64,000 nucleotides of DNA, from the NCBI GenBank assembly GCA_018882835.1, contig VERE01000005.1:25466-89465 (forward strand), given 5' to 3'. The notes beneath the pieces are model-generated. The model saw only the letters and a list, made by a program, of their open reading frames with translations, had not been told where the DNA came from and ran no database searches. The position numbers were made by a program, and so were the translations under genes. This DNA comes from Limnohabitans sp. Its GTDB lineage: Bacteria; Pseudomonadota; Gammaproteobacteria; Burkholderiales; Burkholderiaceae_C. Below are positions 1 through 9,106 of the stretch, in pieces; position 1 is the stretch's first letter, and each line of letters begins with the position of its first letter.

Positions 1-195
1 TTCGGCGTGACTTCTAACATCTGACCATCCTCGGGGAGTCGCATACAGCACCATTCGCGATTGAATAAAACACTTGCATTGTCCAGGGGAATCCCCACAC
101 GAAATTGACATTCATCAATCTCTTGAGCGCGCACCGGGCCTGATCTGTTATGGTTTGGCCTTTCAAGGTGCAAAGCACCCTCGTGGAGTGAGACA

Positions 196-1464
196 TTGGG
201 TTCAAATTTTTTGCAAGGCTCGGTTGCGGTTATTGTTTTTCTTTGTTTTGCCTTCGGATATGCACTCTCATTTGCATTGCGCACGGTCAATGCAGTCATC
301 GCGCCCGACCTCGTGGCTGAATTCGGATTGAGCAACGCGCAACTTGGCGCCCTTTCCAGCGCATACTTTTTCAGCTTTGCAGCCATGCAATTGCCCCTGG
401 GCATCTGGCTGGACCGCTTTGGCTCCCGCAAAACCCATGCAAGTTTGCTGTGTGTGGCCGCCCTTGGCTGCGTCTGCTTTGGCTTGTCCCAGGAAACCTG
501 GATGCTGTGGATCGGTCGCGCCTTGATTGGCATGGGCGTTTCGGGCGCCCTGATGGCGTCGTTCAGGGCCTTCCGATTTTGGTATCCCGTGGAACAACAG
601 TCTCAACTGGCTTCCTGGATGCTGGTAGCGGGCTCCATGGGTGCATTGGCTTCCACCCTTCCCGTCCAATGGGCACTGCCGGTGATGGGATGGCGTGGCT
701 TGTTCAATCTGATTGCCGTCCTGTTGCTCCTGGCCAGCATCCTGATTTTTTTCTTGCTGCCCGCTGAACCCGCACCCCAGGCCCACACTTCGGAGAATCC
801 TTGGGCCGGTTACATCACCGTGTTCAAGGATCGCTATTTCTGGCGTTTCGCAGCGCCCGGCATTGGCATGCAGGCCAGCTTTGTGGCCTTTCAAAGCCTA
901 TGGGCGGGCCCCTGGCTGACCCAGGTACTGGGCATGAGCGCCGATGAAAGTGCGCAAACGCTGCTGATCTTGAATTTCTTTTTGATGATGGTTTATTTGT
1001 TGTTGGGCTGGCGTTCGCCCAAATTGGCCGCCAAAGGATGGACACCCTTGCGCATGGCGAGCATCGGTGGTTTGATCATGCTGGTCGCGCAAACTGGCAT
1101 GGTCTTCATGCACGGCCCCTGGGCCTGGACACTTTGGCTGCTCTTGGGCCTGGGCTCCACCACCTTCATGCTGACCCAAACGCATGTGAACCAAAATTTT
1201 CCGCAACACCTGGCAGGACGCGCTTTCACCGCCTACAACTTACTTCTTTTTGCCGGCATGTTCTTGGTGCAATGGCTGTTCGGGGTATTGATAGATGCGA
1301 TCAGGGTTCTGGCCAGCGTCAGCCATGTTTCCGAAGCGTTTCGAGGGGCCATGCTGGTTTGGGTGGTGTTCGAAGCGGCCACCCTGGCGGTGATGGTCTT
1401 CTGGCGCGTGCCCAGAACCTATGTACCGCAGCCGGCGACACCCCCTGCCGCCAACCCCAAGTGA
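196..1464 (+). CDS. MFS transporter
   Basis: Predicted inner-membrane major facilitator superfamily permease of 422 residues, the usual length for a 12-helix carrier. The start is a TTG preceded by GGAG about seven bases upstream, and translation enters a hydrophobic helix at once. An MFS loop 2-3 signature is visible around residues 70-80 (WLDRFGSRKT). Hydrophobic stretches continue to about residue 400, followed by a short proline- and alanine-rich cytoplasmic tail. The closest general type is a nitrate/sugar-phosphate-like MFS protein, but the substrate cannot be read from sequence. It stands alone and converges with the cupin gene, with only 15 bases between the stops. The MFS assignment is firm; the function is open. 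Confidence 0.85.
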   Translation: MGSNFLQGSVAVIVFLCFAFGYALSFALRTVNAVIAPDLVAEFGLSNAQLGALSSAYFFSFAAMQLPLGIWLDRFGSRKTHASLLCVAALGCVCFGLSQETWMLWIGRALIGMGVSGALMASFRAFRFWYPVEQQSQLASWMLVAGSMGALASTLPVQWALPVMGWRGLFNLIAVLLLLASILIFFLLPAEPAPQAHTSENPWAGYITVFKDRYFWRFAAPGIGMQASFVAFQSLWAGPWLTQVLGMSADESAQTLLILNFFLMMVYLLLGWRSPKLAAKGWTPLRMASIGGLIMLVAQTGMVFMHGPWAWTLWLLLGLGSTTFMLTQTHVNQNFPQHLAGRAFTAYNLLLFAGMFLVQWLFGVLIDAIRVLASVSHVSEAFRGAMLVWVVFEAATLAVMVFWRVPRTYVPQPATPPAANPK

Positions 1465-1479
1465 ACGGAAAGCGAAGGC

Positions 1480-2103
1480 TTAGGCCTTGGCTTTCTTGGC
1501 AACCGCTTTCTTTTTCGCCGGTGCTGGCTTTGTAAGCATGGCCTTCGCCGTTTTTTGCTGCTGAAACTCTTCGCAACGCGCCATCGCAGCCGCCGTGAAC
1601 TCCGCCTTGGGCTGGTTGCCGCCAATCACGAACATCAACAAATGCTCTTTGTCGGGCTCGTTCTTGGTGACGTTCATGAAACGACGCGCCATGCCAGGCG
1701 GGAAAGAAATGACATCGAACGGGTTCAGGTCGACGTGCATCTTGTCCTTGCCTTCGTTCCATTCGCAGCGCCACTTGCCGGTCATGGCAATGAAGGTTTC
1801 GTTGGTATCGTGGTTGTGCATCAAGGGGCCACGTCCAGGTTTGGCTTTGCAATAACCCAGATTGAAGCCTTCGGAGATTGGAATGGCCGGCATGGTCGAG
1901 GCGTTATCACCGACGGGTGAAGTCGTGGCTTTGTTGTTCTTTTTCGGAGGCTGAAAGCCAATCACCGCATACAGCTTGCGCTCAGACTCGGGCAAGGGAC
2001 TGTCAGGCAAGCCACCATCCGAGCCCTTGAGCTTGTTAAAGCGCGCCACCCGCTTCATCATGTCTTCGCGGCTGACGACCCGAATGTCTTTCCAATTGGC
2101 CAT
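1480..2103 (-). CDS. Cupin-domain protein with Lys/Ala-rich tail
   Basis: A 207-residue soluble protein. The central part (roughly residues 75-165) has cupin features: GPLMHNHDTNETF gives the His-x-His...Glu metal-binding pattern of motif 1, and PPGMARRFMN resembles motif 2. The last 25 residues are almost only Lys, Ala and Pro, a low-complexity basic tail like those on some nucleic-acid-associated proteins. A strong GAGGAG ribosome-binding site precedes the ATG. The gene is monocistronic and converges with the MFS gene. The substrate is unknown; cupins range from dioxygenases to sugar isomerases and ligand sensors. The basic tail is unusual for an enzyme of this fold. Confidence 0.75.
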   Translation of the reverse strand: MANWKDIRVVSREDMMKRVARFNKLKGSDGGLPDSPLPESERKLYAVIGFQPPKKNNKATTSPVGDNASTMPAIPISEGFNLGYCKAKPGRGPLMHNHDTNETFIAMTGKWRCEWNEGKDKMHVDLNPFDVISFPPGMARRFMNVTKNEPDKEHLLMFVIGGNQPKAEFTAAAMARCEEFQQQKTAKAMLTKPAPAKKKAVAKKAKA

Positions 2104-2255
2104 GTCTGTCTCCTCGTTGCTGTTAGCTTGATCAATAGCGAGTTCATCTTCGCAAAATTCATTTTGAGCGTCAAGCGTGCAAGCGACCCGCCTGCACGAT
2201 GGCTCGGATTGATTTATAAAGAGCGATCACTGATTTTTTTCAACAGGAGTTCTTC

Positions 2256-2870
2256 ATGCTGAGTCTTTTCTATGCGCCTGGCGCCTGCTCAATGGCCGCG
2301 CACATCGTGATGGAGGAAAGCGGCGAGGCCTACCAGCCGAAGCGCATGGATTTGGCCAAGGGCGATCAAAAAACTGCCGCGTATTTGAAAATTCACCCTC
2401 TGGGCCGGGTCCCCGCACTGGCACTGGACGATGGCAGCTACCTGACTGAAAACACGGCCATCCTGCCTTACCTGGGCCAACGCTTTGGCCTCTGGCCCAC
2501 GGACCCGCTGGCACAAGTGCGCGCCCTGTCTGTCATCGGTTTCTTCGCCACCAATGTGCATCCGGCATTTGCCCATATTCGGCGTCCCGAACGTTACACC
2601 GAAGAAGCTTCTGCCCATGCTGGCATTCAGGCCGTGGGACAACGCATGTTTCTCAGCCACCTTCATCAAATCGATGCCCTGTATGCAGATCGCGAATGGT
2701 TGAGTGGCCGATATTCCGTGCTTGACCCGTATGCCTGGGTCTTTTACGTGTGGGGCCAGCGCATTGGCATGCCGATGTCAGACCTGAAAAACTTCACCGC
2801 CCTCAAAGACCGCATGCTGCAGCGCGCAGCTGTGCAGCGCGTCATGGCCGACGAGGGCCTGTCGCTTTAA
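2256..2870 (+). CDS. Glutathione S-transferase family protein
   Basis: A cytoplasmic protein of 204 residues, the standard GST length. The thioredoxin-like N-terminal domain starts MLSLFYAPGACSMAAH, with the Ser/Cys active-site region of beta/theta-type bacterial GSTs. A cis-Pro (GRVPAL) and the glutathione-binding LTENTAIL segment follow around residues 50-68. The all-alpha C-terminal domain runs from about residue 90. A CAGGAG site lies nine bases before the ATG. It is not clearly in an operon and converges with an MBL hydrolase gene that its stop codon overlaps by 4 bases. The family is firm; the electrophilic substrate is unknown. Confidence 0.88.
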   Translation: MLSLFYAPGACSMAAHIVMEESGEAYQPKRMDLAKGDQKTAAYLKIHPLGRVPALALDDGSYLTENTAILPYLGQRFGLWPTDPLAQVRALSVIGFFATNVHPAFAHIRRPERYTEEASAHAGIQAVGQRMFLSHLHQIDALYADREWLSGRYSVLDPYAWVFYVWGQRIGMPMSDLKNFTALKDRMLQRAAVQRVMADEGLSL

Positions 2871-3760
2871 AGCGCAAACACGCCAGGCTCGACCTGGCGT
2901 GCATCGCCATCGGCGATGAGTTCATCCAGATGCATTTGGATGCTGCGCTGCTCTGCGCTTTCAATGTAAACCTCTTCATAGCCCGGCGGGTAAATCAAGC
3001 GCTCTTGCACCAAGGATGCCAGCGTGCGCGGGCCTTTGGACAACATGACCAACAAACGCTGGCGCCGCTCATCCACCTTGGCAAGGTAACGTGCCAGCTG
3101 ACTCAAAAAAGTTTCGCGATCCGTCAACACGCCCCGGTGGTGCGAGGTGATCCAGGCCTTGACATCGAGTTGCTTAACGTCCTCCAGGGTTTGGCGGAAG
3201 GCTGACAAACTGGAAGTGGCATCCCCATAGTAAGGCCCAAAGCTGGTGAGGTCGATGTCACCAATGAAAGCCACCCCTTCGTTCTCGATGACAAGCGCGC
3301 AATGGCCCGAGGTGTGTCCGGGCAAATGCTGCGCACGAATCTGAACACCACCGCCCAAGTCCCACACATGGCCGTCACGGTAACCTGTGGCATCTGGCCT
3401 GGGGGTGTAATGAAATTCATGCTCGATTTTTTTCTTCAAAGCCGTCAGCACTGGCTCTGAATACCCGTAATGCGCCGCCAGCCCCTCCCAGGACCGGGCT
3501 GCCGCCAAATCTGCCTCGTGCACTTGCACCTGGGCACGCGGCACGCGATGCAGGCCTGCCATGTGGTCCTCATGGACATGACCCAGAATGACCAAATCCA
3601 CCGAATCAAAGTCATCGCCCATGCGGTTGGCCACCAGCGGTGTGTCAAACGCCACGCGCATCTGGGCGCTGCTGACCAGCACCTGATTGCCTTCGGGATA
3701 CTTGCCAGACTTCTCGCCCAAATGGACCGTGACCGTGCCGCATTGCCAAAGAGTGTCCAT
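2867..3760 (-). CDS. MBL-fold metallohydrolase
   Basis: A 297-residue metallo-beta-lactamase-fold hydrolase. The di-metal motif HxHxDH is at residues 61-66 (HVHEDH), with later ligands in LPGHTSGH and the C-terminal HHRG segment. A C-terminal extension of about 80 residues, with a winged-helix look, follows the catalytic domain, as in many lactonase- or LACTB2-like MBL proteins. I chose the ATG at 3760 because translation upstream of it has no family similarity; a longer frame to 3859 is open. The gene is divergent from the Bug receptor at 3858. The substrate is unknown; lactonase or thioesterase activity is plausible. Confidence 0.82.
   Translation of the reverse strand: MDTLWQCGTVTVHLGEKSGKYPEGNQVLVSSAQMRVAFDTPLVANRMGDDFDSVDLVILGHVHEDHMAGLHRVPRAQVQVHEADLAAARSWEGLAAHYGYSEPVLTALKKKIEHEFHYTPRPDATGYRDGHVWDLGGGVQIRAQHLPGHTSGHCALVIENEGVAFIGDIDLTSFGPYYGDATSSLSAFRQTLEDVKQLDVKAWITSHHRGVLTDRETFLSQLARYLAKVDERRQRLLVMLSKGPRTLASLVQERLIYPPGYEEVYIESAEQRSIQMHLDELIADGDARQVEPGVFAL
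2879..2901. terminator. Hairpin between convergent GST and MBL genes
   Basis: A perfect 9-bp stem (CACGCCAGG / CCTGGCGTG) with a 5-base loop begins nine bases after the GST stop and lies inside the last codons of the opposing MBL gene. No T-run follows on the plus strand, so it is at best a weak or factor-assisted terminator. Position between two convergent stops supports the role. Confidence 0.4.
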
Positions 3761-3857
3761 GGTGATTTCAGTCCCGATAAAAAAAGCTCGATGCGAAAAT
3801 TTTAAAGCCTGGGCAATCCCGCTATAGTCAGAAGAACTCAAGACCCTTGGAGTCCTC

Positions 3858-4844
3858 ATGCGACGTTCTTTCTGCCACCGCTCATTCTGGATCGCAGGTG
3901 CTTTGGCGCTGGGCAGTTTTTTATTTTCACAGGCGTTCGCGCAGGCAGACTACCCCACCAAGCCCGTCAAAGTCATTGTGGCCTTCCCACCCGGCGGCAC
4001 CAGTGATGTCATGGGGCGGATGGTGGCCGACGAGCTCACCAAAATTTTGAAACAGCCCTTTGTGGTTGAAAACATAGGCGGTGCTGGCGGCACCATTGGG
4101 ATGGAGCGCGCCCTCAAGCTACCGGCCGATGGCTATACCCTGATTCAAACAGGCGTTGGCCAAAATGCGGTCGCCCATGGGCTTGACCCCCACCTCAAGT
4201 ACAACTCGGTCACGGACTTCTTCCACCTGTCGCAAATCCACTCGGGCCCCAATGTGCTGGTGGTGCATCCAGCGACACCCTACAAAACCGTGAAGGACAT
4301 TGTCGACTTTGCCAAAGGCAACCCCGGCAAGCTGGACTATGGCTACACCCACGCAGCTTCCGGGCACATGGCGATGGAACTCTTCAAGCAAACAGCAGGC
4401 ATCTACCTCACGGGCATTCCCTACCGAGGCGGCGGACCCATGCTGACCGATTTGCTGGCGGGCACCATTCCCATGATGTTCATCAATCAGGATGTTGCGC
4501 TGCCTCACATCAAAGCCGGAAAGATGCGCGCCATTGCTGTTTCAAGTGCCAAGCGCAACCCCTTGTACCCCGATACCCCCACGATTGCAGAGGCGGGCTA
4601 CAAAGACTTTGAGGCACTTTCCTGGTCAGGTATGTCGATTGCCAAGGGGACGCCTCAGCCCATAGTGGACAAACTAGAAGCCGCGATCAGCCAAGCCATG
4701 CAATCCGATGCCATCAAGCAGCGCATGAGCTCAATCGGCTTCATCATCCCTGCGCAAGGGTCCAAGCCTTACAACGAGTTTCTGAAGAAAGAGCTGGAAG
4801 TCTGGACCCGCGTGATCAAGACTGCGGGCATCAAGCCGCAATAA
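3858..4844 (+). CDS. Bug-family tripartite tricarboxylate receptor (TctC)
   Basis: A periplasmic solute-binding protein of 328 residues, typical of the Bug/TctC family. It has an N-terminal signal peptide ending near AFAQA. The family hallmark follows directly: a VKVIVAFPPGGTSD loop that binds a carboxylate through backbone amides, then the GGAGGTIG segment. The ATG has a TTGGAG site in front. No tctA or tctB membrane genes lie nearby, so it is an orphan receptor, the commonest state in Burkholderiales. It would bind a small organic anion and hand it to a shared TctAB permease or to a sensor. It is one of six Bug genes in the window. Confidence 0.9.
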   Translation: MRRSFCHRSFWIAGALALGSFLFSQAFAQADYPTKPVKVIVAFPPGGTSDVMGRMVADELTKILKQPFVVENIGGAGGTIGMERALKLPADGYTLIQTGVGQNAVAHGLDPHLKYNSVTDFFHLSQIHSGPNVLVVHPATPYKTVKDIVDFAKGNPGKLDYGYTHAASGHMAMELFKQTAGIYLTGIPYRGGGPMLTDLLAGTIPMMFINQDVALPHIKAGKMRAIAVSSAKRNPLYPDTPTIAEAGYKDFEALSWSGMSIAKGTPQPIVDKLEAAISQAMQSDAIKQRMSSIGFIIPAQGSKPYNEFLKKELEVWTRVIKTAGIKPQ

Positions 4845-4859
4845 CGCTGCACAGCACGC

Positions 4860-5729
4860 TCATTTGAAATTCACTTGCACCGGCTTCGCCCCCGGCAAGC
4901 CTTCGTAAGTGACCCGAATTTGCTGCCCCGGCTTGGGCGGCATCAAGGGCGAAAAAGAGCCCAGACTGATCAGCTCGCCCGGCTTCATGGCCAGCCCTTC
5001 TTGGGCCAAAGCCTGTGCCAGCCAGACCACCGCATTCAATGGATGGTCCAAAATGGCGCTGCCCTTGGTGGTGTTCAAGACTGCCCCTGAGCCATCGGAG
5101 ACCACAACCGACATGTCGCGCAAGGCGTCCAGCATGACTTGCCGCTCAGCAGATCCGGCAGGCGTTGCAATCGGCTCCCCCATGACTCCCAAGCGGGCTC
5201 CCACGTTGATGGCAGCCACGCCCGCGCCATTGAGCTTCATCGGGGCCTCAACCACCAAATCGGGCAACTCGATGAAAGGAATCACCTGATCAATGGCCGC
5301 CAATACCTCTTCTGGGGTGCGGGCTTGGTTGATACGATCACTGCTCACCCGTACCAGCAAATCTGACTCAAAGACGGGCCGGGCCGCGTATTGCGCTGGC
5401 ACGCTCGCACCGTTGGCCAACAGCATGCTCTCGTACAACTTGCCCCAGACCGGGCGGTCGGTGTTGAAGCGTTTCTGCACAGCCACATTGGTGAGCCCGG
5501 CTTTGTAGCCCACCAGCTTGCCGTGGCGGCTGGCCAAGAGTTGCGTCAGCTTGTTGCGCGTGCAGGCGCCGTCTGCGTCTGACAAGCCTTCGATGTTGGC
5601 CGCTGGCTGAGCCTGGGCCATGCGCTGTGCCATGTCAGACACTTGCGCGTCGCTCAGGCAACCGGCAGCAGAAAAATTGGGAAACAACAAAATACAGGCC
5701 GTGACAGGCAACAAAAGACGGGCAAACAT
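4860..5729 (-). CDS. Exported 2-keto-4-pentenoate hydratase-like protein
   Basis: A 289-residue protein of the MhpD / FAH superfamily. It has an N-terminal export signal (hydrophobic residues 2-20, then SAAGCLSD), so it should be periplasmic; AAGC is a poor lipobox, and lipid attachment is possible but not assured. The hydratase core is recognisable: KLVGYKAGLTN around residue 70, PVFESDLLVRV with two acidic metal-ligand candidates, and the DHPLNAVVWLA segment near the C terminus. A strong AAGGAGGTG site precedes the ATG at 5729 and decides the start. Cytoplasmic relatives hydrate 2-hydroxypenta-2,4-dienoate in meta-cleavage pathways, and export is unexpected. Its neighbours are Bug and DctP receptors. 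Confidence 0.78.
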   Translation of the reverse strand: MFARLLLPVTACILLFPNFSAAGCLSDAQVSDMAQRMAQAQPAANIEGLSDADGACTRNKLTQLLASRHGKLVGYKAGLTNVAVQKRFNTDRPVWGKLYESMLLANGASVPAQYAARPVFESDLLVRVSSDRINQARTPEEVLAAIDQVIPFIELPDLVVEAPMKLNGAGVAAINVGARLGVMGEPIATPAGSAERQVMLDALRDMSVVVSDGSGAVLNTTKGSAILDHPLNAVVWLAQALAQEGLAMKPGELISLGSFSPLMPPKPGQQIRVTYEGLPGAKPVQVNFK

Positions 5730-5851
5730 GTGAAGCACCTCCTTGGATGGGTCAAGACATTCTAAAACTGGGGTTCTCCCTTGCGAACAAACCCCATGTA
5801 AAAAAGTCACTTGCTACATTAAAAATGCAAAGGTTCATTTTTGGAGAATTC

Positions 5852-6820
5852 ATGAAACGCCTTACGCTCAGCCTCGCCCTGTTAACTGTCGGCATGATGT
5901 CAGCCCCCGCCTTTGCACAAACCATCGTCAAGGTAGGCCACGCGCTGACCATGAATTCGCACACCGGCGCAGGCACCACCGCTTTTTGTGATCACATTGA
6001 GTCACAGACCCAAGGGCGGTACAAATGCCAGCAGTACCCGAACTCATCCTTGGGGGGCGAGCGTGAAATGATCGAGGCGGTTCAACTGGGAACCCTGGAT
6101 GTCGTCAGCACGTCGACCGGTCCGGTTGGCAATTTTGTGCCGGAAGTCAAAATTGTGGACATCCCCTTTCTTTTCCGCGACTACGACCATGCCCGCCGCT
6201 ACCTGGATGGCCCTGGACAAGAGTTGTTGACCAAGTTCCCCTCCAAAGGCCTGGTGGCCTTGGTCTGGACCGAGAACGGCTTCCGTCACATGACCAACAG
6301 CAAGCGCCCCATCACCAAGCCTCAAGACGTTGCGGGCTTGAAGATGCGGACCATGGAAAACAAGGTGCATATGGACGGCTACCGCGCCTTTGGCATACAG
6401 CCTACGCCCATGGCATTCCCTGAAGTTTTTGGCGCGCTGCAAACGGGCACCGTAGATGGCCAGGAAAACCCCATCCCTGTGATTCTGGCGGCCAAGTTCA
6501 GCCAGGTGCAAAAGCATCTTTCCCTCACAAACCATGTTTACTCGCCATCCTTGTTGATCACGTCTCCCCGGTTCATGAACAAACTGAGCGAAGCCGACAA
6601 GAAAATTTTCTATGAGGCAGCCAAAAAGTGTGCCGCGGCCCAACGTGCGCGCGTCAACGAGGATGAAAACAATGGCATTGCGCAACTTGAAAAAGAAGGC
6701 GTGAGTGTGGTTCGCAAAGTCGACGGACAAGCCTTCCGAGATGCGCTGCGCGAAGTTTATGTGAGCTACTCCAAAGAGTTCGGCGCCGAGAATATTCGCC
6801 GCATCCAAGAGTTCAAGTAA
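5852..6820 (+). CDS. TRAP transporter solute receptor, DctP family
   Basis: A periplasmic extracytoplasmic solute receptor of 322 residues. The signal peptide (MKRLTLSLALL...APAFAQ) is followed by mature DctP-fold sequence with the typical features: IVKVGHAL, the LGGEREMIEAVQLGTLD segment, and the GLKMRTMEN stretch around residue 165, which holds the Arg that binds the ligand carboxylate. The start was set at the ATG after TTGGAG; the frame is open further upstream but without a signal sequence. The DctQ and DctM membrane partners are absent from the window, so it is an orphan. The ligand is presumably a carboxylate. Confidence 0.88.
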   Translation: MKRLTLSLALLTVGMMSAPAFAQTIVKVGHALTMNSHTGAGTTAFCDHIESQTQGRYKCQQYPNSSLGGEREMIEAVQLGTLDVVSTSTGPVGNFVPEVKIVDIPFLFRDYDHARRYLDGPGQELLTKFPSKGLVALVWTENGFRHMTNSKRPITKPQDVAGLKMRTMENKVHMDGYRAFGIQPTPMAFPEVFGALQTGTVDGQENPIPVILAAKFSQVQKHLSLTNHVYSPSLLITSPRFMNKLSEADKKIFYEAAKKCAAAQRARVNEDENNGIAQLEKEGVSVVRKVDGQAFRDALREVYVSYSKEFGAENIRRIQEFK

Positions 6821-6867
6821 GCTACCTCGCCGTGTGGGCATCTGCCTGCACGGCCCGCAGGGGTCGC

Positions 6868-9069
6868 TCAGGACTCGACTGCGTTTCTCAGCTCATCATT
6901 GGTGTGGCGAAGACGCGCCGCCAAACCCAATCCAATGCGCCTGAGGACGGTCGAGAGGATGCGCGGATGCTCTTGGGCCAGTTGCAGGAAGTGTTGTTTC
7001 TCAAGAACTATCAGCTCGGCGTTTTCAGCGGCGTGAACGTCTGCCGAATAATTGGCATCGTCCAGGAATGACATTTCGCCAAACATCTGGCCCTGGCCGA
7101 GCGTGGTCACATGGAGGCTTTTTCCGTCGGCCAGCCTGAGCGTGATTTTGACCTCGCCCTGGGCAATTAAAAAGAGGCCTCTGCCCGGCGCCCCGGTTTC
7201 GACAATGGGTTGCCCCTTTTGGAAAAATTCCCGCTGGGTGATGCCTTCCAGCAGTTTCAGCTCGTCTTGGGAAACACCATCGAGCAGATCAAAGGCCCCC
7301 AAAGGCAGGGATGCCGTCTCGGAAGACCGGTCCGCATGTTGCAAAAGCAGTTGCGATTCCACCCACTCCAGCGCATCGCTCAAATCAGAAAAAAGATGGG
7401 TGGTCGCCGATGCGGTGAGTCCCAAATGGCCGATGTAGGTTCGCAAATCCTTGCCTGTGACCGTCTTTTCCGGCAATCGGCTGAGGATCAAATGCGCGCC
7501 ACGCTCCTTGAGCTGGTGCTCGACCCTTTCAAGCATGTGACCCGCCGTGAAATCAAGCGATTGCACACGATGAAAATCCAACACCACGTTGTGTGCCGAT
7601 TTCAAATGCGCCTCTAAAAATTGAAGCAGACGGTCAGTGGTGCCAAAAAAGAGGCTGCCCTGCAACTCAACGATGACCGTCCTTGCGCCATGGGTTTCCA
7701 GGATTTGGCGCTGCGCAAAAGTGCGAACACGCTTGGAAAAAGTTTGATTTCCATGGCTCAAGCGCCGCACATTGGAGGCATGAACCTGCTCGCTGATGAA
7801 CATCAGGATGGCCAGAGCCACGCCGAGGCCGGAAGCCGCGATCAAGCTGACAGTGTTGGCAACCACCACGACAGAGATGATCACCACAAACTCCAGGGCG
7901 GTATCCCGCGACTTCAGCAGGCTCAGAGAGTGCCAGTCAATCATCCTGTAGCCAATCACCACCAGCAATGCTGCCAGGGAGGCGACGGGTACCCATGCAA
8001 TCAATGGCGTCAAGAGCGCAACCGCCAGCAAGGCCCACAGACCTTGAAACACGCCCGACAAGAAGGTTGTGCCGCCGCTGGCCTTGTTGACCAGGGTCGC
8101 GCCCATGGTGCCAGCGCCAGGCGCTCCGCCCAGCAAGGTCGCGGCCAGGTTACCCAGCCCCTGGCCAATCAATTCTTTGTTGGAGTTGTGGCGTGTGCCC
8201 GTCAGGGCGTCCAGCACCAAACAAGTTTTCAATGTATCGATCGACAAGAGCACTGCCAAGGTGACTGCTGGCACAAGAACTTGCTGCCACCCAGGCATCG
8301 AGGAACCGAGAATGCTTTGCCAAGGCCCCGTCACCGCCTTCACCAAGCCCTCCAGGTCAGCGGACAGGTGACCAATGATGAATGCGTTGCCTTCCATGGA
8401 CAGCAAGCCGGGTGCGAGGGTCCACCCCAGCAACCAATACATGGCGATGCCCGCCAGCAAGCCAACGATCACCGCAGGCACCTTGGTGGTGACCTTGGGG
8501 GCGTAAATCATCGCCAGGGCCGTGGTTGCACCGGTCGCCAAACTGGTGCCTTGCCATAGCTCTGGCGCCTGAAGGCTTTGCCACCAGTTCATTCCTTTGG
8601 GTGTTGCAAGCCATTTGGGCAACTGGCTGAAAATCACGATCAGGCCAACCCCACTCAAATAGCCGCTGACAACGGTGTAGGGCATGTAGCGCATCAAATC
8701 GCCGATTCTGAGAACGCCAAAGCCAAGCTGAATCAAACTCGCGACCAGTGCGACCAGGAAAAGAGTGACCAAAATGAGGCCAGGACTCTGCGCTTGCTGC
8801 GCCATTTGTATGGACAAGGCAGACAACACCGCAGCGGCAGGCGCACACGGTGCAGAGATAAGGCGCTGCGTTCCGCCAAAGCTGGCCGCCACCAGGCCCA
8901 AAGCGGTCACGCCCAGCATGCCCGCCAAGGCACCCTTGGCACCAAACTCGCTGCCTAGAGGCGCGAAGATTGTGACCCCAAAGGCAATGGCAGAAGGCAA
9001 GGCAACCAGCATGGCCGCAAAGCCGCCCCAGACATCCCCCATGAGGTGTCCCTTGTTAGAAAACTGCAT
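6868..9069 (-). CDS. SulP-family anion transporter with STAS and cNMP-binding domains
   Basis: A 733-residue inner-membrane protein. The SulP (SLC26-like) transporter core occupies about residues 10-410 and contains GYLSGVGLIV and GAPGAGTMGAT segments. A STAS domain follows (about 440-560; VVLDFHRVQSLDFTAG), then a C-terminal cyclic-nucleotide-binding domain (about 595-715). In that last domain the phosphate-binding cassette reads FGEMSFLDDANYSADV: the Glu is present, but the Arg that normally contacts the cyclic phosphate appears replaced, so cNMP binding is doubtful. Likely ions are sulfate or bicarbonate. An ATG at 9042 with a better ribosome-binding site (AAGGGAC) is an alternative start. 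It is the last gene of a three-gene operon. Confidence 0.88.
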   Translation of the reverse strand: MQFSNKGHLMGDVWGGFAAMLVALPSAIAFGVTIFAPLGSEFGAKGALAGMLGVTALGLVAASFGGTQRLISAPCAPAAAVLSALSIQMAQQAQSPGLILVTLFLVALVASLIQLGFGVLRIGDLMRYMPYTVVSGYLSGVGLIVIFSQLPKWLATPKGMNWWQSLQAPELWQGTSLATGATTALAMIYAPKVTTKVPAVIVGLLAGIAMYWLLGWTLAPGLLSMEGNAFIIGHLSADLEGLVKAVTGPWQSILGSSMPGWQQVLVPAVTLAVLLSIDTLKTCLVLDALTGTRHNSNKELIGQGLGNLAATLLGGAPGAGTMGATLVNKASGGTTFLSGVFQGLWALLAVALLTPLIAWVPVASLAALLVVIGYRMIDWHSLSLLKSRDTALEFVVIISVVVVANTVSLIAASGLGVALAILMFISEQVHASNVRRLSHGNQTFSKRVRTFAQRQILETHGARTVIVELQGSLFFGTTDRLLQFLEAHLKSAHNVVLDFHRVQSLDFTAGHMLERVEHQLKERGAHLILSRLPEKTVTGKDLRTYIGHLGLTASATTHLFSDLSDALEWVESQLLLQHADRSSETASLPLGAFDLLDGVSQDELKLLEGITQREFFQKGQPIVETGAPGRGLFLIAQGEVKITLRLADGKSLHVTTLGQGQMFGEMSFLDDANYSADVHAAENAELIVLEKQHFLQLAQEHPRILSTVLRRIGLGLAARLRHTNDELRNAVES

Positions 9070-9106
9070 TGATCACCACACTTGGGGAAAGTTGATTGGA
9101 TGTCGC

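Noticed and set aside
1..195. Gene at the left edge
   Set aside because: Short frames only, with no coding signal; treated as the upstream region of the MFS gene.
268..894. Long minus-strand ORF (208 codons) opposite the MFS gene
   Set aside because: Gln/His/Gly-rich composition and full overlap with a well-supported membrane protein mark it as an antisense shadow. The same holds for other long antisense frames, such as 7621-8559, 16453-17589 and 25438-26784.
1475..1488. Short hairpin AAGGC-TTAG-GCCTT between MFS and cupin genes
   Set aside because: A five-base stem without a T-run is within chance expectation.
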